Assembly: GCA_020630975.1 (NCBI GenBank) | Contig: JAHDID010000012.1 | Coordinates: 66,541 to 130,540, forward strand | Direction of reading: 5' to 3' | Source of the DNA: Verrucomicrobiota bacterium | GTDB lineage: Bacteria > Verrucomicrobiota > Verrucomicrobiia > Verrucomicrobiales > DEV007 | DNA: 64,000 nt | Shown here: one piece after another, positions 51,931 through 61,481 of the stretch | How the letters are laid out: every line of letters begins with the position of its first letter | Position numbering within the stretch: position 1 is the first letter of the stretch | Position numbers and translations under genes: made by a program | The notes under the pieces: model-generated | Database searches by the model: none | What the model was told of the DNA's origin: nothing | What the model saw: only the letters and a program-made list of their open reading frames with translations

Positions 51931-51956
51931 CGGCTTTTCAGCCGCTTTGTTTTTAG
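51929..51956. terminator. Hairpin terminator next to the EF-hand gene stop
   Basis: AGCGGCT (51929-51935), loop TTTC, AGCCGCT (51940-51946), then TTGTTTTT to the right. The T-run side suits plus-strand termination; on the minus strand the hairpin directly follows the EF-hand stop (51953) with A-rich DNA before it. Direction is uncertain. Confidence 0.55.
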
Positions 51957-52390
51957 AGTGATAGCTCGGCTACCTTGGGGTGAGGGACTTGCTCGCCTGC
52001 TGCGTTGATGATTTTTCGCTGGGAGAGGACGTAGAGGAGCAGTTCGTTTTTGGTCACTTGACCGTCTTTGTTGATGTCGCACTCGGCGCTGGTCTCGATG
52101 TAGAAGGCATTGAGGTAGGAGCGACTCTTTAGGCCTTTGAGCTTTTTCAGATTCACCGATTGGGTGGGCTTCGAGTCGGACACACTGCCGTCTTTGATCT
52201 TCTTATCGAGGAAGCTGTGCATCTCGTCGACAGTCAGGACGCCATCGCCATCGAGATCAGATTTATCAAAGCGCTCGAGGAAGCCTTTGAGGCGATCGCC
52301 GCCATTAGCAGAGGTGACTTCTTCCGAGGCCTGCAGGCCGGAGGAGATAGCGATGAGGGAAAACAATAGAAACGCGGGTAATTTTCTCAT
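51953..52390 (-). CDS. Exported EF-hand protein
   Basis: A 145-residue exported protein (signal ~1-21). Two EF-hand loops bind Ca2+: DLDGDGVLTVDE (~45-56) and DINKDGQVTKNE (~105-116), with Asp, Gly and Glu at canonical positions. Small EF-hand proteins of this type are common in PVC periplasms and may act as calcium buffers or assembly factors; the exact role is unknown. An AT-rich promoter with a TATAAT-like box and a weak inverted repeat lies just upstream. Confidence 0.85.
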   Translation of the reverse strand: MRKLPAFLLFSLIAISSGLQASEEVTSANGGDRLKGFLERFDKSDLDGDGVLTVDEMHSFLDKKIKDGSVSDSKPTQSVNLKKLKGLKSRSYLNAFYIETSAECDINKDGQVTKNELLLYVLSQRKIINAAGEQVPHPKVAELSL

Positions 52391-52524
52391 AATTTTAACA
52401 ATTATAGCATTTGCAATTCAGGGGCGCAAATTGCAAAAAGCCTTTTGTTTTCTCACGAATGAGAAGGCCCATCGCTTAGACATATCGGTGATCGCCTGTC
52501 TTTTGGCTGAGAGCCGCGCCAGGC

Positions 52525-53613
52525 TTACTCTTCGTCGACAGTCTCGTCCCGCTGGTAGATCGGTAGTTGGCGGAATGGTACGGTGAATGAAAGGACCACC
52601 ATCGAGGTGCTGTAGGCATCGCCGCCCCGGCTTTTGCCCGCGCCTTTGGCCCAGGAGCCATTTTCGCCCTGTCTAGGCAGATATTGGGAGTACATCCAGT
52701 CGGCATAGCTCTCCCAGTAGCGACCGCCTAGCTGAAACATGGCCTGAGCATTGTAGTAGTTGCCATAGTGCTCGTGGGATCTGCCGACTAGTTTGTTGCG
52801 ATTGGCCAGTATGAAGTCGCCGGACCGCTCGCTCGAGTCGATACCGTGCATGCCGCACAGCTCTAGGCATAGCACGCCACAGCCGGTCAGAGTCTCGGAG
52901 TGGCCGTAGGGATCGGTGTAGCCGAATCTGCCCGATTTTTTGTCGTGATTCCTCAACACATAGGCCACTGCGCTATCGATAGCCTGGTCGGGGATCTGTG
53001 CGCCATTGAGCTTAGCGGAGCGGAGAGCCATGAGCGCCCAGCCGCTGCAGGAGAGGTCGGAGTCGCGATCCTCGGGCCGGTAGCGCCAGCCGCCTTGGTG
53101 TTTTTCGTGCTTGTCGATAGCCTGCGAGCGCAGCAGTAGGTCGGTGGCATCGGCTAGCACGATCTCTAGTTTGTCCTGTCTCTCGGGATCGACCATGCCA
53201 CTGATCTCGGAGAGAAATAGGGTGGCGATATTGTGCGCATACATCAGGCCATTGCCTGAATCGCCTCGGTCGAGCAGACCATTGCTTTTCTGGCCGTCGA
53301 GGATGTAGTCGATACAGCGATCGATCGAGTCTGAGTATTTGCCATAGCCCGGCGTGTGGCCGGCAGAGAGGTAGGCCATGCCTGCCAGCCCGACGATACC
53401 CACCGAGCGGCCGTGCCCATGGCGAAAGCTGCCATCAGGTTGTTGGGTGTCGGTTAGGTACTTTAGCGCTCTATCCACGGCGGTTTCCACCTCTTCGCGG
53501 TGTTTCTGAAAGACGCTGTTGCTCAGAGTCGATTGAGCACTGGTCCGAATGGGTAGGCCGATCAGGGCTGTCAGAGTCAGAGCTAGGACTAGGCGCGTGG
53601 CAGTTGGGTTCAT
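52525..53613 (-). CDS. Exported prenyltransferase/squalene-cyclase-repeat protein
   Basis: A 362-residue exported protein (signal ~1-26) with alpha/alpha-toroid repeats: ALKYLTDTQQPDGSFRHGHG, CIDYILDGQKSNGLLDRGDSGNGLMYAH and WALMALRSAKLNG with QW-type endings. In hopanoid synthesis this fold cyclises squalene, but exported PVC versions lack the catalytic DxDD and probably bind or process something else. Tyr/His-rich loops (RSHEHYGNYYNAQ) stand out. It is 51 bases from the divergent alpha/beta hydrolase gene. Reaction unknown. Confidence 0.8.
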   Translation of the reverse strand: MNPTATRLVLALTLTALIGLPIRTSAQSTLSNSVFQKHREEVETAVDRALKYLTDTQQPDGSFRHGHGRSVGIVGLAGMAYLSAGHTPGYGKYSDSIDRCIDYILDGQKSNGLLDRGDSGNGLMYAHNIATLFLSEISGMVDPERQDKLEIVLADATDLLLRSQAIDKHEKHQGGWRYRPEDRDSDLSCSGWALMALRSAKLNGAQIPDQAIDSAVAYVLRNHDKKSGRFGYTDPYGHSETLTGCGVLCLELCGMHGIDSSERSGDFILANRNKLVGRSHEHYGNYYNAQAMFQLGGRYWESYADWMYSQYLPRQGENGSWAKGAGKSRGGDAYSTSMVVLSFTVPFRQLPIYQRDETVDEE

Positions 53614-53678
53614 AGATCGGTAGACCTGAGAAAAATGGCAAAACAGCCCTACCCAAGAGTCTCATCGTGGACAAGGCT

Positions 53679-56087
53679 ATGGCAATGATACGCAGATTGT
53701 TGACCCTTTTTCTAGTCCTTTCATCCGGACCACTTTTTTGTGCGGAAGAGAGTGCTGCTATGGCCTTTTGGAATGCCTACGATGCTCGCCAGGCATCGCT
53801 GAATACCGAGATCGTGAGGGAGTGGCACGACGATATCGGGCACTACCAGCTGGTGCGCTACGATCTGGGGCAGCTGGAGGGCACGAATCGCTCTGCCGCG
53901 CCGAAGATCGCCGCCTACTATGGCTATCCGAAAGGGGCTACTGCCTCACAGCCAGTAGCCGGTATCCTGCACATCCATGGGGGAGGTCAGCGCGCGAGCG
54001 AGCGTCGTGTCGCCGAGTGGGTGGAGCTGGGCTATGCGGCGATCAGTATCAACTGGGGAGCCAAGGTGCTCGAGGCTGAGGACACGCCCAATACCGACTG
54101 GGATGGGCTGGCTGCAGGCTTTGTGCGCCCAAGGGCGAAAACGCCGGAACTGACTCACCACAATCTAGTACGGCCCGATCCCCACACGCTCTACAAAGAG
54201 CCGCACATCCTCAACAGTAGCTGGACTCTGATCGCTATGAGCGGCCGCCGAGCGCTGACTTTTCTCGAGCAGCAGCCAGTCGTAGATGGTGAAAAACTCG
54301 GGGTGGAGGGGCACTCTATGGGTGGGCGTAGCACGGTGCTGACCGCGATCGATCCTAGGGTGAAGGCAGCCTCGCCATCGGTAGGTGGCAGTGGCTTTCT
54401 CTACCGCGATATGTGGGGGCTGCCGGGTAGTGCGCGGCGGATGAGTGCCGAGGATGGTCTGGATCTCTACCAGCAGGTGATCTCCTGCCAGTCCTACTGG
54501 CCGCACACCACAGCACCGGTCATGTTTCTGCAGGGGAGTAATGACTTTAATGCGCCGAACGATCTGGTCGCCGAGGGGATGGACCTGCTGCCAGAGTCGA
54601 CGACTCGCATGTGGGCTATCGCGCCGCATCTGAACCACCGCTTTACCTCCGAGACAGCTGCTGCTCGCAAGATGTGGATGGCAGCACATCTGAAGGGCGA
54701 TTTCACTTTTCCGCAGTTATCCGCCAGTCGACTGCTGCTCGATACCGAGGGCGGTGTGCCTAGATTTGAGGTAGATGTGGATCAGTCCAGTGGGCTGCCA
54801 GTGAAGAAAGTCGAGATCTACTATGGCTACACTCGCGAGTCTCGCATCCGCTTCTGGCGTAGTGCTGAGGTACTAGAGCCGCAAGGAAGTCTGTATCGAG
54901 CTGATTGCCCCGTTTTCGATACTGCTGAGCCATTGTTTGCGTTTGCCAATATCACCTACCAGATGCCGGAGGAGCTACCTGCTGCTCCGGGGACTTTGGC
55001 GACTCGGTCGCTGACGATCAGCTCTCAGTATCAGGCTATCTATCCGGAGGCTCTGCAGGTGGCAGGGGTAAAGGCTCAGCCCGACCGCCAGCGGCAGATC
55101 GACGATTTCTCCCATGGTTGGAGAGACTGGTATCGGCTATCGGAGAATAACCCTCATCACTGGATATTTGCCACTCGCAAGATCGTAGACCCGACGTGGA
55201 TGGGCCCAGCAGGAGCCAAACTGGCGATGGAGGTAGAGACCTCTGTAGCTGGCGAGCAGATAGCGATCAGTATCGAGGCCAATACCTGGCAAGGCTATAC
55301 CGGCCGCAGGAGCGATACCTATCATGCTATCGTGAGTCTGGACAAAGCAGGTGCCAATGTGGTGGAGCTAGCCATCGGCGATTTCAAAAACAAATCGGGT
55401 CAGTCGCTACCAGCCTGGGACGAGGCTGTCGAGCTGCTACTGACCCCGGCGTGGAAAGTATCTCCAGCGCATGCCGATCAGAGATGGGCGGGCCAGGTAC
55501 CGACTCTAGCGAATCTCCGCTGGGTAGGTGGCGATCTAGCTGCCGCGCTACCCTATCCCCACCAGCGCCGCGATGGCCAGCGGCAGGCCGCTACCACATC
55601 CTTTGATGAGGAATTCCAAAAAGCGATCGATGACTCGGTGGTGCTAGAGGAGATGGATGCCGCTGCGGAGGGCGGCAAGGTCTATCTGAGCACTCGGCTA
55701 GCCAAAAGCATTCAGAGTAAGTTACCTGTACGCGATGATCAGGCCTTTTCTGGAAAACCCATCAGTATCGGTGGCAAGACCTACGCAAAAGGCATCGGCA
55801 CCCATGCTGATAGTCAAATCACCTTTGCGCTGAATGGAGGCTATCAGACCTTTCACGTGGTCCCCGGTCCCGACGATGGTCACCGTGGCAGGCTGGAGCT
55901 GAAGATTTTGGTCGATGGCGAAGAGGTCTACACCAGTAGTCCGACCCAGAGTCATGATGGTAAGGCACGCCCTCAGTTGGAGATATCTGTGGAGGGTGCC
56001 AAAGAGCTGACGCTAGTAGTCGATAGCTCCGATGGCAATGCCGGCGGCGACCACGCGAGCTGGGGCGATGCTTATTTGGTGAAGTGA
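53679..56087 (+). CDS. Exported alpha/beta hydrolase with NPCBM carbohydrate-binding module
   Basis: About 802 residues from ATG 53679 (ATG 53685 also possible; an upstream GTG at 53667 is open). Signal peptide, then an alpha/beta hydrolase with the nucleophile elbow GHSMGG (E-G-H-S-M-G-G-R), oxyanion/His region and a long insertion; it resembles dienelactone-hydrolase and acetyl-xylan-esterase types. The C-terminal ~110 residues are an NPCBM module: GIGTHADSQITFAL, VPGPDDGHRGRLEL and DHASWGDAYL. It probably removes ester groups from a polysaccharide outside the cell. Flanked by exported-protein genes on the other strand. Confidence 0.87.
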   Translation: MAMIRRLLTLFLVLSSGPLFCAEESAAMAFWNAYDARQASLNTEIVREWHDDIGHYQLVRYDLGQLEGTNRSAAPKIAAYYGYPKGATASQPVAGILHIHGGGQRASERRVAEWVELGYAAISINWGAKVLEAEDTPNTDWDGLAAGFVRPRAKTPELTHHNLVRPDPHTLYKEPHILNSSWTLIAMSGRRALTFLEQQPVVDGEKLGVEGHSMGGRSTVLTAIDPRVKAASPSVGGSGFLYRDMWGLPGSARRMSAEDGLDLYQQVISCQSYWPHTTAPVMFLQGSNDFNAPNDLVAEGMDLLPESTTRMWAIAPHLNHRFTSETAAARKMWMAAHLKGDFTFPQLSASRLLLDTEGGVPRFEVDVDQSSGLPVKKVEIYYGYTRESRIRFWRSAEVLEPQGSLYRADCPVFDTAEPLFAFANITYQMPEELPAAPGTLATRSLTISSQYQAIYPEALQVAGVKAQPDRQRQIDDFSHGWRDWYRLSENNPHHWIFATRKIVDPTWMGPAGAKLAMEVETSVAGEQIAISIEANTWQGYTGRRSDTYHAIVSLDKAGANVVELAIGDFKNKSGQSLPAWDEAVELLLTPAWKVSPAHADQRWAGQVPTLANLRWVGGDLAAALPYPHQRRDGQRQAATTSFDEEFQKAIDDSVVLEEMDAAAEGGKVYLSTRLAKSIQSKLPVRDDQAFSGKPISIGGKTYAKGIGTHADSQITFALNGGYQTFHVVPGPDDGHRGRLELKILVDGEEVYTSSPTQSHDGKARPQLEISVEGAKELTLVVDSSDGNAGGDHASWGDAYLVK

Positions 56088-56228
56088 GGTTGGATGAATC
56101 TGTAGCGAGTTCGAGGTGTTCAATCGTTCGACGGGCAGTTTACGGCCAAGGATGCTCAATCCTGCGTGGAATGTCGTGTTGAAGACCAAACCTTGTGGCT
56201 GCCGCAGGCACCTGAAGAACTTGTAGAG

Positions 56229-56287
56229 GTGGCTTTCTAGCCGCCTCAGCAACCCGAGCCTGCATAGGAAGGCGGCTAGAAAGCCAC
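56229..56287. repeat. Imperfect REP-like inverted repeat
   Basis: GTGGCTTTCTAGCCGCCT (56229-56246) and its exact reverse complement AGGCGGCTAGAAAGCCAC (56270-56287) enclose a 23-base loop in the intergenic region between the hydrolase and EF-G genes. An 18-bp perfect stem is typical of REP/BIME-type elements. Confidence 0.75.
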
Positions 56288-56352
56288 TTTTACATCCATT
56301 TGGCTGTCGGCGAGAGCCTAGCGAACGATCGAGATCTAGGTCTACCTGATCC

Positions 56353-56389
56353 AAAAAAGTCGGCCTCCTACAAACTATAGAAGGCCGAC
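56353..56389 (-). terminator. Intrinsic terminator of the EF-G gene
   Basis: On the minus strand, GTCGGCCT pairs with AGGCCGAC across a 15-base loop and is followed by TTTTTT, 12 bases after the EF-G stop codon. A textbook rho-independent terminator. Confidence 0.9.
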
Positions 56390-56400
56390 CCGGTATGTGT

Positions 56401-58410
56401 TTAAGCCGCTAGCTTTTCATAACTTTGGAACTCCATCGTGAAGTTGGCTCGTCCCGATGTCATCGACCTGAGGTCGCTGATGTAGCCAAAGAGTTTGGCT
56501 AATGGGACCTCGGCTGAGACTTCGGTGGTACTACCCCTAGGTTCCTGGTTGTTCACCAGGCCACGTCTGCGGGTCAGATCACCGATGACGTCACCTACAT
56601 GATCTGTGGGTGTGGTCACGGCGACTTTCATCACAGGTTCTAGCAGGATAGGCCGAGCCTCCACGAGAGCCTTTTTCAAAGCATGGAAACCAGCATTCTC
56701 GAATGCCAGCAGGCTAGAGTCGTCGGAATGAGTTCTGCCATCGACTAGGACCACCCGGATATCGACGACCTGATGGCCATCGATGACACCGGATAGCATG
56801 GCCTTGGCGATGCCTTTCTCCACTCCAGGGATGTAGTCTGCCGGTATCGCTCCGCCTGTGATCTGAGACTCAAACTCAAAACCAGAACCGCGAGCCAATG
56901 GCTCGACGCTGATACTCACTTGTGCGTATTGACCCGGCCCTCCATCTTGTTTCTTGTGGAGATAGGTCACGTCGGCACTGGTTTGTATCGTCTCTCTATA
57001 GGACACCTCTGGCTGGCCAAAGGTGATCGATAGATTGAGTTCTTCCTCAAGTTTTTCTCTCGCCATCTCTAAGTGGAGCTCTCCCATACCTGACAGGATC
57101 GATTGGCCGGTCTCTGCATCGACAGAGATCTGCAGGGTGGGGTCTTCCGTCGTCAGACGTTTTAGACCTAGTCCCAACTTTTCTCTATCTGAGCGAGATG
57201 CGGCCTCGATCACCACACGAGTCACTGGCTCTGGTATCGCGAGCGATTCCAGGATGGTATCGCTACCAGCATCGGCCAAGGTGTCACCGGTGTGGGTGTC
57301 CTTCAGTCCGACCACGGCTACGATATCGCCAGCTTCGGCGCGAGCTATGTCTTCCGCTTCGTCGGAGTTCATCCTGACGATGCGACTGATGCGCTCAAAA
57401 CAGCCTTTACTACTGTTGTAGATACGAGAGCCAGGTTCGATACTACCCGCATACAGGCGCAGCCATGTCTGGCTGCCAAAGCTGCCGTGGTGAGCGGTCT
57501 TGAAGGCGTAGGCCAATAGACCGCCATCCTCGACTGCTGCAGGTAGAGCTTTGTCCATCGGGCTCGGTAGGTAGTCTACGACCGCATCGAGCAGAGGCTG
57601 TATACCTCTATTCTTCAGCGCTGTGCCACATAGTACCGGCACGATGTGGTGAGACACCGTGGCTAGCCGAATAGCTGACTGCAGCTCGCTAGTGCTAGGC
57701 GCAGTCCCAGACTCCAGGTACGCTTCTAGTAGGGCTTCGTCATATTCGATGATGTGTTCTACGAGTTCATGATGTTTGGTGTTAGCTTCCGATTCCCATT
57801 GTTTCGGAATCGGTTTTCGTTGGAGTTCTTTTCCGTCGGTATCAGACCATGTGAGGTATTCTAAAGATACCAAATCGATAATCCCGACTAGTGTATGAGT
57901 TTCGGGATCCGTTATGGGAAGCTGCACGGGGACAGCTTTGACATCGAGCCGCTGAGTCATCATGCCGATGACGCGTTCGAAGTCCGCCCCAGGGCGATCC
58001 ATCTTGTTGATGAATGCCATCTTGGCGACTCCAAAGTCATTGGCTAAACGCCAATTCGTTTCGGTCTGAGGTTCCACACCAGAGACCGCATCGAAAACGA
58101 CAACGGCACCATCGAGTACGCGTAGGGATCGTTTCACCTCGATGCCGAAATCGACGTGACCTGGAGTATCGATCAGATTGATCTCGTGATCTCTCCAATT
58201 CACTGTAGTAGCGGCTGAAGAGATGGTGATACCGTGCAATTTCTCCTGAGTACCACGATCCATTTTAGAGCCACCGTCGTGAGTCTCCCCTTTGGTATGA
58301 ATCTTTCCGGTGTAGTAGAGGACCCGCTCGGACACAGTGGTTTTGCCAGCGTCTACGTGAGCGATGATTCCGATGTTACGTTTTAGTTGATGTCGTTTAT
58401 TTGTTTTCAT
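56401..58410 (-). CDS. Divergent translation elongation factor G (EF-G paralogue)
   Basis: A 669-residue translational GTPase. G1 H18-VDAGKTT25, G3 DTPGH85, G4 NKMD (135-138) and all five EF-G domains are present. The switch I motif reads H59-GITI instead of the near-invariant RGITI, and the preceding linker (MDRGTQEKLH) differs from standard EF-G; the protein is also slightly short. It lies outside any str operon, among unrelated genes, so it is probably an extra EF-G copy with altered properties rather than the housekeeping one. It has an unusually perfect Shine-Dalgarno and a terminator. Confidence 0.88.
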   Translation of the reverse strand: MKTNKRHQLKRNIGIIAHVDAGKTTVSERVLYYTGKIHTKGETHDGGSKMDRGTQEKLHGITISSAATTVNWRDHEINLIDTPGHVDFGIEVKRSLRVLDGAVVVFDAVSGVEPQTETNWRLANDFGVAKMAFINKMDRPGADFERVIGMMTQRLDVKAVPVQLPITDPETHTLVGIIDLVSLEYLTWSDTDGKELQRKPIPKQWESEANTKHHELVEHIIEYDEALLEAYLESGTAPSTSELQSAIRLATVSHHIVPVLCGTALKNRGIQPLLDAVVDYLPSPMDKALPAAVEDGGLLAYAFKTAHHGSFGSQTWLRLYAGSIEPGSRIYNSSKGCFERISRIVRMNSDEAEDIARAEAGDIVAVVGLKDTHTGDTLADAGSDTILESLAIPEPVTRVVIEAASRSDREKLGLGLKRLTTEDPTLQISVDAETGQSILSGMGELHLEMAREKLEEELNLSITFGQPEVSYRETIQTSADVTYLHKKQDGGPGQYAQVSISVEPLARGSGFEFESQITGGAIPADYIPGVEKGIAKAMLSGVIDGHQVVDIRVVLVDGRTHSDDSSLLAFENAGFHALKKALVEARPILLEPVMKVAVTTPTDHVGDVIGDLTRRRGLVNNQEPRGSTTEVSAEVPLAKLFGYISDLRSMTSGRANFTMEFQSYEKLAA

Positions 58411-58420
58411 AGTTATGAGG

Positions 58421-58428
58421 ACCTCCTT
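58421..58428 (-). promoter_or_regulatory. Strong Shine-Dalgarno of the EF-G gene
   Basis: AAGGAGGT on the minus strand ends 10 bases before the EF-G ATG, an almost full anti-Shine-Dalgarno match. It is the strongest ribosome-binding site in the window, where most genes have none. Confidence 0.85.
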
Positions 58429-58867
58429 TCAGTCTTCATGGGTATAGGTTCGTTGTTTGAGATAGGCACGGCAGGCCCGGCAGCTGTGTGGGAACACGCT
58501 GTGAAAGAATAAGTGAGTGAGAGGTAGCGATAAGGTTGCTAAATCTCGGTTTTGCCTAGGAGCTGCTCGAAAAATTACTGCTCGCTAGTATGTTCAGCAG
58601 CGGACGAAGTCTTTCACGAACTGAGAAAGAGTCGCCTCGCTTGGAATTAGCTGAACTTGAGAACCATTGTGCGTTAACGGTCGATTTGTTTTGGCTAAAT
58701 GCAACCGAAAAATTGACCGCTCAAACTGAGCGGAGGTTTGTTTTTGCGTGACGTCTGTCTTGTGAGCTTTCCTGAGCCACTGGAGCTTAGTACTTTTGCC
58801 GGTTCAGGAATGTAGAACGCGCTAGTCTCCATTCACATCGTTGCCGCTAATTTGATAACGAAGACTT
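58429..58867. other. Long leader region upstream of EF-G
   Basis: No gene is seen in these ~440 bases. CCGCTCA/TGAGCGG (58717-58733) forms a 7-bp hairpin with a T-rich sequence after it on the plus strand and TTTTT after it on the minus strand, so it could attenuate the EF-G transcript. A long structured leader before a stand-alone EF-G is unusual, but no known riboswitch was recognised. Confidence 0.4.
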
Positions 58868-58891
58868 TTGGCTGTAATAGGTAGTTTTTTT

Positions 58892-59251
58892 ATGGGCGAA
58901 GCTTCAACATTCACCTTCATACTGTGCATGCTTACGCTGGGGGGAGTTGTGTTGCATCGGCTTTGCTTTTTGATTGTTGGTCATACGGCCGAAGGTCACT
59001 TTGTTAGATGGGATCGATACGGAGCTGAAGCCAGCCCGGTTAGATCGGCTGTGTATCAGTTTAGAGCGGACGATGGTGAAGACTATGAAGCCTGCGGATT
59101 GGCGACAAGTTATAAGTCGGATTTGCTGGAAAGGCCGGTACCTGCCACGGGTAAGTATCATTCTTCAAACCCGAAGTCGGCCATCCCTCTTATTCCGAGT
59201 AGGGTGTTGATGCTACCCATCAGCGGATCAGAAACTGAAGTTGATCGCTAA
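58892..59251 (+). CDS. Small membrane protein, DUF3592-like
   Basis: About 119 residues from ATG 58892 (a TTG at 58868 is less likely). One transmembrane helix (~9-28, FILCMLTLGGVVLHRLCFLIVG) is followed by a beta domain like DUF3592: GHTAEGHFVRWDRYGAEASPVRSAVYQFRADDGEDYEACG. DUF3592 proteins are small envelope proteins of unknown role. It converges with the broken GH105 gene. No co-transcribed neighbour. Confidence 0.65.
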   Translation: MGEASTFTFILCMLTLGGVVLHRLCFLIVGHTAEGHFVRWDRYGAEASPVRSAVYQFRADDGEDYEACGLATSYKSDLLERPVPATGKYHSSNPKSAIPLIPSRVLMLPISGSETEVDR

Positions 59252-59285
59252 AGGATATCAGGCGAGTAAAACTAGCGATTGTAAA

Positions 59286-60488
59286 TCACTTCTTTGGTAT
59301 CTTGCTTGTCTTCAAATATTCGGCTCCAGACAGTAGGAATGGGCCGATACCATGTTGGTCGTGAATTTGAGGTGCTTTACCCTTCAGGTAGTAGCTGCGT
59401 TCTTCACTGATATCGGAGGGTGGGCAGACTCCTGTGAGTTGGAAATCGTCATTGATTTGGGTTAGCAGTCCTTGCCACCCTTTTTTTCCTGCTGCGAGGA
59501 AGCCCGTATCTAGCCAGCCTTCAGTCACTCCTTTGAGGATGCAGTAGGTAAACATGCCCGAACAGGATGTCTCTTCGTAGGTGTTAGGCTGGTCGAGGAT
59601 CTAGTGCCACAGTCCGTTTTTGCCTTGCCTCTGGATGATACCCTCTATAAAAGTGCTATAGTCAGAGAGCACCGCTTGGCGCTTGGGATGGTTATTGGGG
59701 ATAAAAGTGAGCAGGTCGGTGACAGCCATGATGTACCATCCATTGCCGCGCCCCCAATAAAGCCCATAGGTTCCGTTCCTTTTTTGTAGCCAAAGAGGGT
59801 GCATCAGCTTGTCGTCTTTGTCCCAGAGGTAATCAAAGTAGTGTAGAGATTCTTCGATTGCTCGGTCCAGCCATTTAGAATCATCGGGTAACTTCGCTTT
59901 CCGGCACCAATAGGGAGCTATCATGTAAAGGTCATCGATCTGGAGCCCCAAGCCTCGGCTTTTAGACTTTTTCCGAACCAGCACTCCGTCAGGAAAAGCA
60001 GGAGCATTCTCAAGTAAGGTATCGAAGATATTCATCCCCCGAGCGAACTCCGGGTGTGGTTGAGTTTTTTGGCGCTCAGCGAAGGCAGCAATCATCCCGC
60101 ATTGCCACATTTGCTTTGGCTTGGAGTACCATTTCTTGATTCCCGCCGGTCCTGCCTTCATCGCATCTCCGTATTTGGCTTGATACGCTGCGAAGAAGTC
60201 GATATTTCGGTCTGTGTAGCTCAGATAATCTTCGTTTCCCGTCACTTCACCCAGTGCATCCATCCCTTCCATCAGCATGAAGTTCTGGTACATCCACAGG
60301 TTGTAGCGTGTCGGTTGAGGGCCCTCTTGGCTATTGGGTAACTCGAAAAGGGTTTCCTTTAGCACGTGATCAGCGATCCTAAACAGACATTCATTTGCTA
60401 GACAAAGATTGCAGCACAAAGCAATGCCCAAGGCATGAAACCAGGGTTTTAATGTCTGAATTATGACAATTATGTAATGTTGTTTCAT
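59286..60488 (-). pseudogene. GH105 unsaturated rhamnogalacturonyl hydrolase, interrupted by one amber codon
   Basis: A ~400-codon GH105 gene split by TAG at 59601-59603 in otherwise intact frame: 295 codons before, 105 after. Both parts match the family (LQIDDLYMIAPYWCRKA, GLYWGRGNGWYIMAVTDLL before; TYEETSCSGMFTY after). The residue replaced is normally Gln in GLWHQ-ILDQP, so CAG to TAG explains it. A signal-like N-terminus (~1-31) suggests export. GH105 enzymes cleave unsaturated sugars left by pectin or ulvan lyases. The gene is likely a recent pseudogene unless the amber codon is read through. Confidence 0.85.
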
Positions 60489-61073
60489 TGATTTTGAACC
60501 GATTCCGGGCGATCGAGTTTTCGATTAAAAAATAGTGTTATCCTAGTTCCCCATGGCTCAAGATCAATTGAGAAGAGAGTGACCTGCAGCCCCCAGCTAA
60601 GCCCAAGACACCCGCACAAGATGGGGCTGCCTTTAGATGCCTAGCCACACGAGCACTACACTAGGTTGGCAAGCAAGGCATCAGAAAAGTCAGATAAGGA
60701 TTCGATTGAGATTGTCCAAGGTCAGCGCCTGAAAAGATCATATGGCAAGCCGCTATCCTGCGCCACCACTCAGGCGATCGAGCTAGTCGAAAAGGCCCGT
60801 GACGAATCTGCCAAACAGAAGTTGTCAAATTTGCTATGACCAAAAAACCAGCCCGCCATAGCTGAAAACAACGGCGTGTGGCTTGAGGAGCAGGGAGTGC
60901 TCTCTGTGTCCGACCAGAGATTAATCGACACTCAAAGAGTGAAGCTCTGATCACTCGAATGACTTTGCTAGTAGGAAGCGCCTATTGCGACCCCGCATAC
61001 TAGGTGCTGTGGTAGGGGGTGGTTAGAGACCGGTCCCTACCCGATTTTGCTGATTGAATTTCAGGAGTTACGC
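60489..61073. other. Gene-poor stretch with degenerate sequence
   Basis: No convincing gene in these 585 bases. A plus-strand frame near 60664-60840 reads as a chance or decayed fragment. Near the right end GGTAGGG...CCCTACC (61010-61041) can pair, and the nearby ...CACCTAG... sequence resembles one inside the hairpin at 62355 in the small-gene region. Confidence 0.4.
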
Positions 61074-61481
61074 TCAGTTAGAATCCTCTATCGCCAATAT
61101 TCTGCTCCGTGTGAAACTCTGCCCAAAAACTTGGGCTGTTTCAGTTTTGAAGGAAATTGAGAACCTATTGGAGGTTATCCCTATCATCTCTTTCGTTCGG
61201 TCGATGTTCGAAATACCACCGTCCGTGTATACGATTTCAAATGTGTAAGAATCTTCTCCTACACTACTAATCTTCACTGGAAGCCCTCCGCAAGCAGGCT
61301 CAACGCTCAGAAAAATCACCTGTTTTAATTCGTCGAGGATTTGAGATTGGTAAATCCAAATAGGTGCGCCCTTAACAGTTCCGCTAAATATCGGAACCTG
61401 TTTAACCGTGTCGGCTAAAGATACAGATACAAAAGAAAGGCATAAAAGGGCTTGTATTGCTATTAGTTTCATTTTTAGCAT
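61074..61481 (-). CDS. Small exported protein of unknown function
   Basis: A 135-residue protein with a signal peptide (MKLIAIQALLCLSFVSVSLA; Met residues at 61481 and 61472 both possible). The mature part is beta-rich (QVPIFSGTVKGAPIWIYQSQIL, YTFEIVYTDGGISN) with two Cys/Gly turns and no recognised domain. It is AT-richer than the core genes and belongs to the small-gene region at the right end of the window. The function is unknown. Confidence 0.6.
   Translation of the reverse strand: MLKMKLIAIQALLCLSFVSVSLADTVKQVPIFSGTVKGAPIWIYQSQILDELKQVIFLSVEPACGGLPVKISSVGEDSYTFEIVYTDGGISNIDRTKEMIGITSNRFSISFKTETAQVFGQSFTRSRILAIEDSN

Noticed and set aside
51858..52082. Minus-strand open frame across the GAGAGGAG repeat
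   Set aside because: Its product is dominated by the repeat (Ser/Pro-rich), and it overlaps the EF-hand gene in another frame.
60664..60840. Plus-strand frame in the gap right of GH105
   Set aside because: Short, no recognisable domain, in a degenerate region; could be a decayed fragment but cannot be supported.
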